The translations under genes were made by a program, and so were the position numbers. From positions 682,001 through 746,000 of the forward strand of contig MBPM02000035.1 of the NCBI GenBank assembly GCA_001695595.3: a stretch of DNA of 64,000 nt, given 5' to 3'. Positions 1 through 11,400 of this stretch are shown piece after piece (position 1 is the stretch's first letter; each line of letters opens with the position of its first letter). This stretch comes from Plasmopara viticola. Its lineage: Eukaryota > Oomycota > Peronosporomycetes > Peronosporales > Peronosporaceae. The notes below the pieces were generated by a model. The model saw nothing but the letters and a program-made list of their open reading frames with translations, searched no databases and was not told the origin of the DNA.

Positions 1-129
1 ACAACGCAAGGACTTTCTACGGAGCTTTATATCTAGAAGACATCATCGTTGTAACTAGTTCCACTCTCAATAGCCTACACGACGAACTCAAAGCTTACTG
101 TAGTGTATAAATTCAGGATTACCCGACTG
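1..129 (+). pseudogene. Copia-type reverse transcriptase fragment (cut by window edge)
   Basis: Reading the plus strand from base 3 gives a short open stretch containing LYLEDIIVV followed by LHDELKAYC, ending at a stop near base 107. This resembles the YVDD catalytic box of Ty1/Copia reverse transcriptases, which is followed by a helix of the type 'L...L...'. The box reads YLED instead of YVDD, and the frame closes soon after, so it is a decayed piece. The rest of the element would lie to the left of the window. Family assignment rests on one motif only. Confidence 0.4.
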
Positions 130-871
130 TTTAGTTAAGGTATCGCCGGAGTCGAATACAGAAATCACTTTATTTTCAAAATACAAGTTAAGCCCGCAGT
201 GTCTCATCATCACACAGCATATCAATGTAGGCACACTTGGTAGCTCATATGGCAATTTTTTCTCCCGCCGCGCGCACCGATCACCCTCTGATTTAAATGA
301 GCATGTACTAAGTATTTTGGTCAAAGATATTTTATTACACTCGGCATCAGAGTTTGAAGAGTGTAAGTGGTCGTTTTTATGAAGCTTGATCCCTAATCGC
401 GAGCGTGTGGCTCGTATCATATAGGCGACTAATGCCGCGCATATCCACACGTTCATGGACTACATCGTGTGAGCAGGCGACTAGTGTACCCACGCTCAAA
501 AAAGCTCCCTTTCATTTTATAGCAGGCAGATTGTCGGAGAATATCTGGATTCGTTTTCGAGGATAGGTGGGGTACCATGACTTTCCGTTGAATGCTCAGC
601 GTGAGACACTCTTTCCACTTAACTTAGAATTAAGAGCCCGCTCGAGAATGCATTTGCGGACTGCTGAGTCGGTTAGTGTTTATAAGAAAGCGAAGACTCG
701 ATGTCTGCACCGCAAGTTTGCGCGTGGATTTAGCGCATATGAATCTTTTGAAGTCAACGAAAAGCTCTAGAAGCGTGGTTACAAGCGACTTTTTCTGCTC
801 GCACTTTGTGAAAACCCATTTACTAACAAGCCAGGAATAGAGGCGACACACCGCTGCTTGAAGGCTCGATT

Positions 872-963
872 CAGTAAAGTCGTTGTGCGAGTGAAATTGT
901 ACATTTCTTACTATCTTGCTTTAGTATAGTGGTTGTGCGAGTGAAGTGATACACGTCTTACTA
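872..963. repeat. Two-copy direct repeat, 50-bp period
   Basis: Two adjacent copies share GTTGTGCGAGTGAA at 882-895 and 932-945, followed by a TACA...CTTACTA block in each. The copies differ at several positions, so the duplication is old. No coding role is visible. Confidence 0.6.
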
Positions 964-1812
964 GGTTCCTCGGCTAAAGAATCGTTGTTGGCTTCCAGCC
1001 TACTGTCGTCGTGCAATATCTGGTACGCAGCGCCCCGAGATGTGCTCTGCTGGTGGAATAGTCTGGATCAGCTGCTGGACCGGTCTCCCGTAGCTGTGAC
1101 TAAATATGATCCGGCGCCAACGTTTCTTCGTTGACCTGACACGGATCGGAATTCGACTTGTATCAGCCCACATAACTCACTGAACTTTGTAAATGCCGAG
1201 CGTATACGAGAAGACTCGTTTAAGGCATGATTTAAAGTGGTTTGGTGAAAAGCAGATGCACTTAAACCTCAAATCGCATTCACAGTGCTTGATGAATCAA
1301 GCTTTCTACTAACAATTCCATGATGATTTTTTACCGTTCGGTTGAAACATTCCATTTAGTGTGTGGCCTTTAATCGAATTGTCGCGTACATACTTCAAGA
1401 CAATAAGCCTTTTAACTGTTTATGCATCGTGGAAAAGTGACCCCGACAGCCCTCTCGGTTATTTCGAACAGAGCAAACGCAGAGCCACAATGTAGTGGCT
1501 CAAAGGCTGACACATTTACGTCGGGTATACAGTATTATTAATTAGGTGAACATAGCACAAGTGTATGTAGGGTGCAAACAATATCGGTTCCGAGCCTTGA
1601 GGCAGATGAGGAGCAGTTTGTGGACGATTCCGTCGACGCGGTAAATGAAGAGCAAGCCTTTTATAAGAAGTATACAGAGGTAGACGAAAAATAGGTAATT
1701 ATTTTGACTAACGAGGTGGTGATTCTTTACCAAAGTAAAATGTGAATTTAATGTTTTCTCCAATACCAAAAATCTACTTTGTGCACTAAAAGCTTTCTGT
1801 TTACCTTCCAAG

Positions 1813-1927
1813 ACCGCTTCAGCTAACAATGATAGAAATATGGTAGTATGATCACTTTAGCTAATAATGATAGATACATGGTTTTTATTTCAGGTATGAC
1901 CGCTTCAGCTAATCATGATAGATATAC
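1813..1927. repeat. Three degenerate copies of a 27-nt unit
   Basis: The unit (core AGCTAA.AATGATAGA.A) occurs near 1813-1841, 1854-1881 and 1899-1927, at about 43-45 nt spacing. The first and third copies share CCGCTTCAGCTAA. Function is unknown. Confidence 0.55.
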
Positions 1928-4055
1928 TAGAAATAACCGCTTCATCGATTTTGTGCGCCATACCCATGGCCACCACGGTTAAAGAAGAACTGATATGGTG
2001 TGCTGCGCATAAAAGAAGCCAGGTGATCTCCGTGACATTTTTGAGAGTGCTTCAAGCTTTCGCTACGAGCATCAAATATACCATCGTCTGTTCTTTTGCC
2101 AACAATACTTGTACCCACTGCATGAGATTAGCAAGTGACAACGACTCCTCGAGGCAGCTTGGGTCAATCGTAAGACCTCTTAAAATCTTATATTGCAACA
2201 GATCATGATCGTGCTACTCGAAAGAGATAGAGATCGATTGACCTGGGCAATAATCTTCATATTTGTGTCACCAGACTTATAGAAAATTTGACTTAATCAG
2301 GACCCATGTTGTGTACATTAGCAAAGATAATTCAAGCTGCATTACAGTCCGTCGACAAATACTTATACACCATCAAAATTTCGGAGGAAGTGCAGAGTGA
2401 CACTCGATATTGCAATTTATACAGTCATGTTTGTGTACCTACAAAATCAGAAGAAAATTCAGTGGAGGTTTCTCTACGTAGCTTCGACACGACTTCGCTC
2501 GTCGTGGCTAAAAAATCATTGCACGCTGGGTAGCTTAGCCTTTTTTGCTTGCAGTAAGTCCTTCGTCACGTTACTTTCTAATTTAATTACACTTGTGCTG
2601 CCGAAGGTGTCGGTAAGCACAGCACTCAAATTGAGTTGCAAATGCATCATATAGGTTTTTGAGCTCTTCAAATAAGGTTGTGCTGCCCTAGTCTTTCTTT
2701 TTTTAATGCTTAAATCGTTATACTGCTTAGCTGAAGCCGCTACCTCCATCGCGCCGTCCTCAGAAAGCGCTGAGATGCTTATTATCGACCAACTTGAGTT
2801 CTTGAATTAAGAACATCTGCTAAAAACTACTTATAAAAGCCACATCTGAACACATCTACGTCATCTTTATATGCACAATTACACAGCTTATGTCAGTGCT
2901 TTAATTGATATTGAGCATTGGGACAATGATACAAGTGACGTGAAGCAGCAGTAGTAGTGAGTGCATTCACTCTTTTGGCTCAATGATGAGCTGTTATCTG
3001 TGCCTTCATCTTGCTGCATTTTTATTTTATTGAGCATTATGCCAGAGTCTACCACATCGGCCGCTGATGGAGGAGATGTGTCGTCAATGATTATTTTGTA
3101 CAGCTTGACCAGGAAAATTTCCGTCACGACCACAACATAGCGGTTTTTCTATATATCCAAGTCTCTCGCCTAATCGTTTCCGATGCTGCCGTATCGGCTC
3201 ACGTATGTGTTATTTTATTTGTGCTCTCAGCGATAGGTGCCCGCTGATGGTAGAGCTGTAAGTGAGTGATTGTAAGCTGTGACATGAACACACCCACCTT
3301 ATAAATCCAATCCGGTCGCTCTTCTATCATGTAAAAGCGATAAAATAGCCACTCCGGACGCTATTCGCTATCGTAAAACATGCAAAAAAACATGATAAAA
3401 AGTATAAACTCTGCACACAGTGTTGCCTAAATCTTTCGTGAATTTGTCTTGGGATTGATTCTTCACAGATGCAGCTTGCTGGCTTCTGTGAGCAGGGACT
3501 GTATTTGATTCGGCATCATTTGAATTGCCTCAGCATGGTACATTAAAAACCACCATTCGTTCAAGGCATCTTTAAACAGAAAGCCAGCTTCTATTCGAGT
3601 CCATGATGCGTAAGTGGATGTCGTATTTGTTTATCATGCGCTTCACTTTCACTCGATTGGATCAAAAATGTATTATACGTCTAGTATTTTTTCGCCAACT
3701 TGACAGAAACTCGTCTTTGCAATTTTCTCTAACCTCGGTCCACCATCTGGGCTTCGAGTTTACTTAAGATGATGTCGCGGAGCTACTCAGAGATCCATCA
3801 CGCACGATCCGCCGTGTTGCGGTCGTGACCCTTGCATGCTTTCCCTTTGCTTAGATTTCCCTTTAAAATTGTCAAGATTCGAATACAATTTTTGTAAACC
3901 GCAGACGAATAGCAATAATTTTGCAACACGAAAAGGGCACCTAGCTTTTTATGCCAAAAAAAACATGAAAAAAGGACGAGCTATTGCTAATCAAGTCCCC
4001 CAGAAATGAGGCTGTCTATGCAATATATGGTGCAATATCCCTCTGATTCGCAAAA

Positions 4056-5204
4056 TTGCAGAGTCCGCGTCCTTCACTCATGCTTCGTAGGCTGACGGTG
4101 GCCACCCTCCGCTCGGGCGGACGCTCCCAGTCCCAATTAGCGTCCGTGTCCTTGACCGTCCCCGGGTTGTCGTCCAAAGTGCGTCATGACTGGACAAAAG
4201 CCGAGGTGCAAGCGATTTATGACCAGCCCCTGCTTGAGCTCGTGTACAAGGCCGCGACCGTGCACCGCATGCACTTTGACCCGACCGAAGTGCAACAATG
4301 TACGCTCCTCTCCATCAAGACGGGCGGGTGTACCGAGGACTGCAAGTACTGCTCCCAGTCGTCGCGCCACAAGACGTTTGTCAAGCCCGAGCCCACGAAA
4401 AAGGTGCACGAAGTGGTCGAGATGGCGCGTCGTGCCAAGGCCGCGGGGAGTACGCGCTTCTGCATGGGCTCGGCGTGGCGCGAAGTGGGCAAGAAGAATG
4501 CGTTTCGGCACATTTTGGACATGGTGCGCCAAGTCAAGGACTTGGATCTCGAAGTCTGCTGTACCCTTGGCATGGTGACCGCAGAGCAGGCTGTCCAGCT
4601 AAAAGAGGCCGGCCTGTCAGCTTACAATCATAACCTCGACACTAGTCGCGAACACTATGCCAAAGTCATTACGACGCGGACGTATGACGACCGTCTCGAG
4701 ACGATCGCCAATGTGCGGAAAGCTGGAATTTCCGTCTGTTGCGGTGGCATCCTAGGCCTCGGCGAAGACGCGATTGACCGGGTGGGTCTCTTGCACACGC
4801 TCGCGACGATGGAGGAACACCCCGAGTCCGTGCCTGTGAATGCGCTCGTGTCTGTGGAGGGTACGCCACTCTTTGACGAAGACATTGCCCCCGTCACGGC
4901 TTCCGACATGGTCCGCATGATTGCGACCGCGCGGATCCTCATGCCGACGACGATGGTCCGCTTGAGTGCCGGTCGCATGTCGTTTACGGATGCAGAACAA
5001 GGCATGATGTTCATGGCGGGTGCCAACTCGATCTTTAACGGGGATACGCTGCTCACGACGGCCAATCCGGCGTTCGAGAAGGACAAGAAGCTGTTTGAGA
5101 GCTTTGGATTAAAGGGCAAACCCGCGTACCATCAACACAAGGCCACGCCATATATTGTCAAAGTGACACACGCTTCGCCTCTTACAGCTGAAGCCGTGGC
5201 GTGA
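4056..5204 (+). CDS. BIO2: Biotin synthase (radical SAM), probably mitochondrial
   Basis: Single-exon gene of 382 codons. The enzyme inserts sulfur into dethiobiotin to make biotin, the last step of the pathway. The radical-SAM motif CxxxCxxC is intact as GGCTEDCKYCSQS at residues 91-103 (Cys92, 96, 99). Further conserved cysteines occur at STRFCMGS, EVCC and SVCCGG, matching ligands of the auxiliary [2Fe-2S] cluster in this family, and the conserved arginine region VRLSAGR is present. The first 40 residues are arginine- and serine-rich without acidic residues, which fits a mitochondrial presequence. A second Met at residue 9 (4080) is an alternative start. It converges on the SURF2 gene with 92 bp between stops. 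Length and motifs are normal for eukaryotic BioB/BIO2. Confidence 0.95.
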   Translation: MQSPRPSLMLRRLTVATLRSGGRSQSQLASVSLTVPGLSSKVRHDWTKAEVQAIYDQPLLELVYKAATVHRMHFDPTEVQQCTLLSIKTGGCTEDCKYCSQSSRHKTFVKPEPTKKVHEVVEMARRAKAAGSTRFCMGSAWREVGKKNAFRHILDMVRQVKDLDLEVCCTLGMVTAEQAVQLKEAGLSAYNHNLDTSREHYAKVITTRTYDDRLETIANVRKAGISVCCGGILGLGEDAIDRVGLLHTLATMEEHPESVPVNALVSVEGTPLFDEDIAPVTASDMVRMIATARILMPTTMVRLSAGRMSFTDAEQGMMFMAGANSIFNGDTLLTTANPAFEKDKKLFESFGLKGKPAYHQHKATPYIVKVTHASPLTAEAVA

Positions 5205-5296
5205 ATGAAGACGCGCTCGGACGATGGTGCCCGGTGCAAGCAGCGTAAGTGATGCAACAGTTGCAATTCAAGTCTCTTTTGTACGTGCCAGGCTTT

Positions 5297-5998
5297 TTAG
5301 GCACTTGAAACAGTCTTTTTAGCTCTTTTTGTGGTATGCCGAGTCTTTTTCGTACCTATCTTGCTATTCGTCGATCGCTTCGCCTTACTCTGTTCTTTTA
5401 TCCTAAAATCACTATCTTTGGCAATAGTCTCTTTGTCCGACTCGTCAGAGGGATACAAGTCGGCTAAATCGTCGTCTCTCGTCTCGGACGATGCGTCCAC
5501 TTCACCGTCACTTTCTTCATTCTGTTCCTCCTCCTCATCCGTGTAGATCACTTGACTGTTTTCAAACTCAAAGGCATCTGCGTCAAACTCTGCTTTGTTT
5601 TGCATCTCGTCGTTGTCGTCCTTGGTCTTGGTCACTTTGACCTTGACATGTCGCTTCATACGCTTGTAGCGCTTGCCCTGCACGTGTTTCTCCACTTGAG
5701 ACGGAATGCGGTTCAAGATCGTGCCGGTAATGTTACAATATAGCTGCTTTGGCAATTTACGATGTGGTACAATGTATGGCTCGTACTGCGAATAGTCGTG
5801 GCAGTACCAGTCACGAGCTTTGATGAATTTCTTCGACTTGAGGTGCTGCTCAATGACGTCGACGCGCGGAAGCATTTCATGCTGCGTCAATTGACACTTC
5901 ACTCGTACATGCTTGTTATCACCTTCGCCGAGCTCAACGATCTCCAGAAAATCGTGTTGCTTCAGAAGCTGCTGCACAGGGTCCACTGGAGACGTCAT
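5297..5998 (-). CDS. SURF2: SURF2 (Surfeit locus protein 2) family protein
   Basis: A 233-aa single-exon protein. The N-terminal half (residues 1-115) contains the SURF2 signature: a start near 'LLKQHDFLEIVE', then LTQHEMLPR, KFIKARDWY, LYCNITGTILNRI and a basic KRYKRMKR stretch. The C-terminal half is a low-complexity acidic run (DEEEEQNEESDGE) followed by a lysine/arginine/threonine-rich tail that looks like a nuclear or nucleolar targeting region. The biochemical role of SURF2 is poorly known; a nucleolar, ribosome-related role is inferred from the family. The gene is tail-to-tail with biotin synthase. A hairpin with flanking direct repeats lies just upstream of its start. Confidence 0.9.
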   Translation of the reverse strand: MTSPVDPVQQLLKQHDFLEIVELGEGDNKHVRVKCQLTQHEMLPRVDVIEQHLKSKKFIKARDWYCHDYSQYEPYIVPHRKLPKQLYCNITGTILNRIPSQVEKHVQGKRYKRMKRHVKVKVTKTKDDNDEMQNKAEFDADAFEFENSQVIYTDEEEEQNEESDGEVDASSETRDDDLADLYPSDESDKETIAKDSDFRIKEQSKAKRSTNSKIGTKKTRHTTKRAKKTVSSA

Positions 5999-6030
5999 GA
6001 ACGTTGACTCTGAGCCACTCGAACCAATCC

Positions 6031-6070
6031 ACCGATTTACCCTTTCTAAAGGGTAAAATTGACCGATTTA
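6031..6070. promoter_or_regulatory. Hairpin flanked by ACCGATTTA direct repeats, upstream of SURF2
   Basis: TTTACCCTTT (6036-6045) and AAAGGGTAAA (6048-6057) are perfect complements separated by two bases. The pair overlaps or is flanked by direct copies of ACCGATTTA (6031-6039 and about 6064-6072). It sits 32 bp upstream of the SURF2 start codon, so it may be part of the promoter or a small transposon footprint. Role is inferred from position only. Confidence 0.45.
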
Positions 6071-6362
6071 GGGTGGCATCTAATTCTTCTGCAATTAGCC
6101 TCAATCCTAGTAAAAGCTTGATAGATTACGAAGATTATAGAATACTTAATTGTAGAAGCACGATAGTTTACCATACTGTGCTGTAAAGCAGTGGTAATTT
6201 ACACAGAATGTAAATTAATTAAGGTCTACACCCAAATTGCAATTGTAACCCCAGCATAAGCATGATTTAAAAACATATCCCTTCATGAATTAGAGCTGCA
6301 AACACTAGGACAACTTCACCTGCGCTATGTGCTCCAATCGACTCCATAACGTGGATATCCAT

Positions 6363-7370
6363 TTAGTTCTTTTTAGCAAATTCCACGCCCTTCTTAATTT
6401 GAGCCTCCAGAGTTGGCATCATTTCGTCAAAGTTTGCTTGCTCCACGGCCGACAAGTTGCCAAAGTGGTGCACTTTTTCAACACCGTGCGGTCCAAGGGT
6501 CACGGGCGTCGAAAAGAAGGGCAGCTTGGTCACGTCGTTCTGCGTGTACGAGCACTCGACCACATCCTTGACACCGTTCATAGCGTCCAAGAGACGCACG
6601 GTAAAGCGCGCGCCAGCGTACGCCATCGAAAGCGTGGCGGATCCCAAGCCGTCCTTGGCCTGGACGACTTCATCGCCGCCAAATTGAATACGGTGGGTGA
6701 GTTTTGCAATATCCTCGTCCGAGAACTTGGCATCCTTCAGTTGCGACAACAAAGGGAGGATCGTCGTGCCAGCGTGGCCACCGATGACCTTGACATTCGT
6801 GTCGCGTGGGTTCCACTTTTGGTTGTCGGCCACAAAGGTGGCGGCACGCACGACGTCGAGCGTCGTGACGCCAAAGAGACGCTTTGGGTCGTATACACCT
6901 GCTTTCTTAAAGGTCTCGGCCACGATAGGTACCGTCGAGTTGACGGGGTTAGCAATAATAAGCATCATAGCGTGAGGGCAATGCTTGGCAGCAGCGACGG
7001 CGAGCGACTGCACGATGCCGGCGTTCGTGTTGAACAGGTCGTCGCGAGTCATGCCAGGCTTACGCGGGACGCCGGCAGGAATGACCACAACGTCAGCACC
7101 TTCCAGGGCCTCGCCAGCCTGCTCCATGCCCACGTGACCCGTCACCTTGGCGCGCGTGTTGATGTGGCCAATGTCGGCGGCCACTCCGGGCGTGTTGACC
7201 ACATCGAAAAGGCTGAGGTGCTTGATGTGGTCGCAGTCCTTGAGCAGAAGCGACATTGGCTGGCCAATACCACCAGCTGCACCGAGGACAGCGACCTTCT
7301 GTTGACCCGAGCCCGTCGAAAAAGCGCGCCGTAGCGTGGGCGTGGTGAGTGACTGACGAAGAGCTTGCAT
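6363..7370 (-). CDS. MDH2: Malate dehydrogenase, mitochondrial
   Basis: A 335-aa NAD-dependent malate dehydrogenase that interconverts malate and oxaloacetate in the TCA cycle. Residues 1-20 (basic, Ser/Thr-rich, ending RRAFSTG) form a typical mitochondrial presequence. The dinucleotide-binding loop follows as [19 protein letters not shown]. The substrate-binding loop is [21 protein letters not shown], and the catalytic-histidine motif is [16 protein letters not shown]; all are intact. The length matches the family. The antisense strand of this gene also stays open for 335 codons, which is a codon-bias shadow. A LINE-derived short element ends 106 bp upstream of the start codon. Confidence 0.96.
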   Translation of the reverse strand: MQALRQSLTTPTLRRAFSTGSGQQKVAVLGAAGGIGQPMSLLLKDCDHIKHLSLFDVVNTPGVAADIGHINTRAKVTGHVGMEQAGEALEGADVVVIPAGVPRKPGMTRDDLFNTNAGIVQSLAVAAAKHCPHAMMLIIANPVNSTVPIVAETFKKAGVYDPKRLFGVTTLDVVRAATFVADNQKWNPRDTNVKVIGGHAGTTILPLLSQLKDAKFSDEDIAKLTHRIQFGGDEVVQAKDGLGSATLSMAYAGARFTVRLLDAMNGVKDVVECSYTQNDVTKLPFFSTPVTLGPHGVEKVHHFGNLSAVEQANFDEMMPTLEAQIKKGVEFAKKN

Positions 7371-7476
7371 TCTTAAATTGTGGCGTTATTAAGGGCGACG
7401 TGTCCGCCATACATTATTCCGGTAGGAAGGGATCCTGGTATACAGCATGGCTCGTATACTTAACATTTGCCCGATA

Positions 7477-7803
7477 ATGTAATGTAATGTATTACGTTAT
7501 CGCGTTGCCAAGTTATGCACGTGCTAGGCTCAGTCTGGCTAGTCCACGGCATAGAGTGGTGTCCGCATACGTTGAGTCTCGTTCGGCGGGCAGTGTAGCC
7601 AGCACCGAGGTCGTGAGGGTCTTCCATTCTTTTGTTTATCTCTGACTTGGTAAGAGCCCAGGTGGCGCTCGGTGCTGGAGACCGTCGCGTCGAGGGTGAG
7701 ACTCGTTAGAGACCTGCAGATGCCCGAGAGCACCTGCCCGAAGCGCGCGAGCATTAAGCCCCCGCGCTTGGAAGGAGGGCGTCACCCCAACCTTTTCCAA
7801 GCT
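7477..7803 (-). mobile_element. LINE-derived bipartite short element, copy A
   Basis: A 327-bp insertion read on the minus strand, flanked by a perfect 12-bp target-site duplication ATTTGCCCGATA (7465-7476 and 7804-7815). From its 5' end it carries about 130 bp of LINE 5' sequence (starting AGCTTGGAAAAGG and including the ORF start), then a 30-bp piece of the LINE C-terminal coding region (CGCCACCTGGGCTCTTACC), then about 160 bp of the LINE 3' end, closing in a CATTA-type pentanucleotide tail. It has no coding capacity of its own. It shares both internal junctions with copies B and C, and lies in the same orientation as, and 106 bp upstream of, the malate dehydrogenase gene. Confidence 0.85.
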
Positions 7804-7815
7804 ATTTGCCCGATA

Positions 7816-8208
7816 GTACAACAACAACCATCATTGGCTAATTGTTAAGTTGTGTTATAGCATTTTGCTTTTATAGACTAATATTTTATGTAAGACGCGA
7901 TCAGTCGATAAATTGCTTGCAAACGTAATGTGTCACGTTTATTACAGCTTCGTTTGTGCACTGGATCCTGAAGTTGATTTTAATGGTGAACTGGGCGTGG
8001 GACGGTAAAGAGAAGAATGTGAACGAAAGTAGGGATCATGATCTTCCCGCCAATCCCTTGCAAGAGCTGGTAAGTGTAGCAGGTTTTATCTGAAACTTTT
8101 TCCGGGATGTCCTTTACCCTTTTGATGTCGCGACTTCTCGAATGCATGGCAGTAAAAAGCTCAACTATTGCATATTTGAATAGCTAAGGATTTAAATAGA
8201 GATTGGGT
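7816..8208. other. Intergenic, with one possible orphan exon
   Basis: An ATG at 7983 opens a 29-codon frame that runs into a consensus donor (CTG|GTAAGT at 8070). It has no recognised similarity. It could be a first exon belonging to the broken CRN sequence that follows, but no continuous model can be built. Confidence 0.25.
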
Positions 8209-8417
8209 ATGGTCGAAATTGATGACGGCAAAACAGTGGATGATTTGAAGAAGCGGATTAAGGAATGGAGACTGACGCCACTTAGCCAAATTTTCAGTTC
8301 TTTTTGGCGGCACGTGGCTGACACAACATGACGTGCTGTTAGGTGGGAAAGACATTTACGCATCTACATTTCGTAAATGCGAACCTTTAAGCCGTCGGTC
8401 TGGCTGGGCGTTGTGAG
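8209..8417 (+). pseudogene. Crinkler (CRN) N-terminal domain remnant
   Basis: The plus strand shows three hallmarks of the CRN N-terminal domain in the right order but in broken frames. First comes EIDDGKTVDDLKKRIKE (from the ATG at 8209). Next is an LFLA-like box read FQFFLAARG (8292-8318) in a second frame. Then WLTQHDVLLGG (from about 8316) in a third frame, which corresponds to the GAWL region. The stretch ends at a stop near 8417. CRN proteins are secreted oomycete effectors whose N-terminus drives translocation and whose C-termini act in the host nucleus. The frame breaks, the lost start region and the absent C-terminus make this a dead fragment. Confidence 0.55.
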
Positions 8418-11400
8418 TAGAGAAGAAGTAGCCGCTGGAAAGCTCGTATGTACATGGCAGTGGCGTCTCATCTTCGAAGGTCTAGTCAAAGCATCTAACA
8501 CATAAAGCGATCGAGGCTTATCGATCCTAAGACGCTGAACAAGTTCAAATCTTCTCCATAAAGACAATGTTCTACTCAACAGTCTGTTTATGGCGCGACA
8601 GAGTGACAACATAGCAGTCATGACACCTGCATTGCACGGGTAATGAAATAGATTTGGCGCATTTCGCCGTATTATTTGTTTTCAATAAAAAGCATTGCTT
8701 TCTTACGCTGGTAGCGATTTTTTTGGCGTAAACTAAAAGGGAGAAGGTGCTGGTCATTCGTAGCTTAAAACCTAGAAAACTAATGAATACAGTCGTATGC
8801 GCGACGATAAAATATCTCTTTTCATGACAAGAATGGCATTCGCGACCAAAATGAGAATGCAAATGTTGTGGTTGATGAATTTGATCAAAAGGAAGTTAAA
8901 GACTCGTATTCAAAACCTCAAGCTGTTTAATTTTGTTGCTACACCGAGCCAGATTGATGCAAAACAAGATGCCGCCTCATGCGTATCACCCTTAAGGACG
9001 TGACATTAGTGATACTCTGTTGGAGTTTGCAAAGCTAACAAATTGGGTCATTGACACTGATCTGCGCAAGATCAAGCGGCAGAAAAAACATTGTCAAGAC
9101 TTGTTAGCTCGCGCGAGATCTGTGAAAACGAGAGTTTGCTGAAGTAGCGTGTAAGGAGCGATTGTTGTTCGGTGAATTATGCTTAAGTGCATACTTTGGT
9201 GTACACTATGTAGAGAAGCAAAGCAGGGGTAAAGTAGATCGAAAGCGGCACCAATACATCGCTAGCCATCCTGAAGAAGAGCACTACTATGATCGTGGAG
9301 GTTGGGGTTAACAGTGAATTTTCCATATGTAGTGGGCAAGTTGGGGCGGATTGTGATATAAACAAGCCGCCACAGGGTCATATTGCAAAATATGTTAGTG
9401 CTGGCTTCCATCATGTGTGGTCACTGATAGGTTTGTCGGCAAAAGCCGTTACGCTATATAGTTGTATTGCTCCAATATTCATGCATTTATACCATTCATA
9501 ATGTCACAGCCAAATTGATGGCTCTCATCCATTTACCACTCCCATTCTAAAGGCGATTTTTCTCCTATACTCCATCTGACTTTCTTACATATCCTGGGTC
9601 ATTTTTAACTGAAAAGGTCTTTTGGCTCCAGTGATTAATAGTTGTCCGAGCCTTGCTTCTTCGTCCGAATAGTGTAGACACCGATTCTTAAGACAAAAAT
9701 CCGTTAGAGACCTCTGTCTTACTTCTCAGCTTGCTCTTTACAAATAGCACTTTTCCTTTGATGACTTCACCCCGCTAGCCACCCAAGTCTCGGTCAGCAA
9801 CCGACCTGCAAAGAAGCTCTTTGTTACATGGTGTCATATACAACCCATTTTTTCCAACGCAGTTCGTGGGGCATTCGTAAAGCGTACACCCACCGAGCTG
9901 AAGATGCAAAAAGGGTCAAAAATGGTAATCCGGGTGCCGAATGCGGTTTGTAGTCGCGAAATGAGTCATCGTGTAATCCTTCCTTACTCACAGTTGAAAG
10001 GAATTGGCACTTCGATTGCCTTTAAACGACGCAGTAACTACGTGTGAAGCGTGTCGTGAATTAGCAAAGCTGATGGCAAAGGTTGGGACATGGTTAACAA
10101 GTTCGGAATTCTATAAAGGTGATAATTTAAATCGGTTAAAAAGGATAAGGAAGAAAGACTGCACTGGCTAGACAATGAGATAGAAGTAGCTGAAGCTCGA
10201 AGCAACTCAAGATGATTTCATGCATTTTGTTTAGCTGTTATTGCTAAAGACTTTATACCTGCTTTTCCCAATGCCATTGCTTAGATTAGCTGAAATGGTG
10301 ATAAATATGATCTTTAGAAACAGTAAGTGGCATACTCATCTAAGCAAACAAAAAGCGCATCAAACCAGCGCAGAATTGCTACTACCAGCGCCCACGTAAA
10401 GCTTTTTTGTAGACGACAAGAATAGTAAGCATGCAAGCTCAATCCCAGAACCGACCTTGATGAAGCAACAGATAATCTGACAAAAATTGAGCTTGTCTAA
10501 CTAATTTTTCTGTCAAAATAGATGGTGCGACAAAAAGTCATTTAGCGCGTAAAATTTGCTATGGTTTAGCTCGTTGAAGGCGGTCTAGGGAGGCACCAAA
10601 TCTTACCTTTTTTAGTTTGAGAATACTATGTCGAGGAGTATGTTATACAGTTGTTCCTGATACATAATCTGAAATATTGTAAGTCAAAATTTACGGAATA
10701 ATTTATCCGCTCTTTTATCGACCTGTTTGCACAGGATGGGTGTGCCGCTACAACGGACATGAAGACGTCTGACATTTGCAACTGTGTTTGCTAATGCGAA
10801 GTATTTATCAACATGTCATCGCGATTAGAAGTGTGACAATAAGATTTGAAGCGTTTGCGGACTGGGTACCAGTGCATTACCTCGCTCCAAAAAAGAAGGA
10901 ACTAATGTCAACAGTGTAGAAGGACCCAGTCAGCTTTTGAATGCATCCGGATCGATTCGCTTGGTGAATCTTCACTTAGTTTTGATAGCTTTGATGAAAG
11001 AGACTGCGTCGCAATTGTTGTGCCAGATTAGTCACCACTGTTGCTTGTTCTACGGAGCTTGTGGTACATCGCTACCTTGTTTAGTGGAGAACATCATGCA
11101 TGTATCCGACCTATTTAATAATCTCCCGTATCCTGGTACGAAGCTTGTTGTTTGTGACGCCTAATAATGTCCAGCTGAACGCATGGTTGTATACAAGTTT
11201 TAGAGCTATAAGGCAAAGCAACAAAATAATATGACATTGTGTACTTGAAGACATTGTTACAAAAGCTAAGATATCTGTGTGGTCTCCGCGATTGTCAGCT
11301 TCCACCGAACCAAATCTGCAGACTGTATGAAAGAAAAATTCGTTACCAAATCGACGGCAAAACATGTGTAGAGTAAAACACCGCTCGTAAGGATATGACC

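Larger units (their letters stand above)
130..4055. other. Gene-poor AT-rich region, no recognisable gene
   Basis: Only short open frames (under 125 codons) occur here, none with a recognisable domain. It holds two small sets of degenerate direct repeats (listed separately) and an imperfect pair near 3303-3385 built on 'tccgg.cgct'. An open stretch on the plus strand around 1570-1694 is rich in acidic residues (EADEEQFVDDSVDAVNEEQ), but it has no start codon and no recognised homolog. The region is most likely decayed transposon and intergenic DNA. Confidence 0.5.

Noticed and set aside
4137..5119. Several overlapping frames of 110-154 codons in biotin synthase on both strands
   Set aside because: All lie within an intact biotin synthase gene and have no domain similarity.
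6327..7334. A 335-codon open frame antisense to malate dehydrogenase
   Set aside because: It mirrors the sense gene almost exactly in extent and has no domain; it follows from the GC-rich codon bias of the sense strand.
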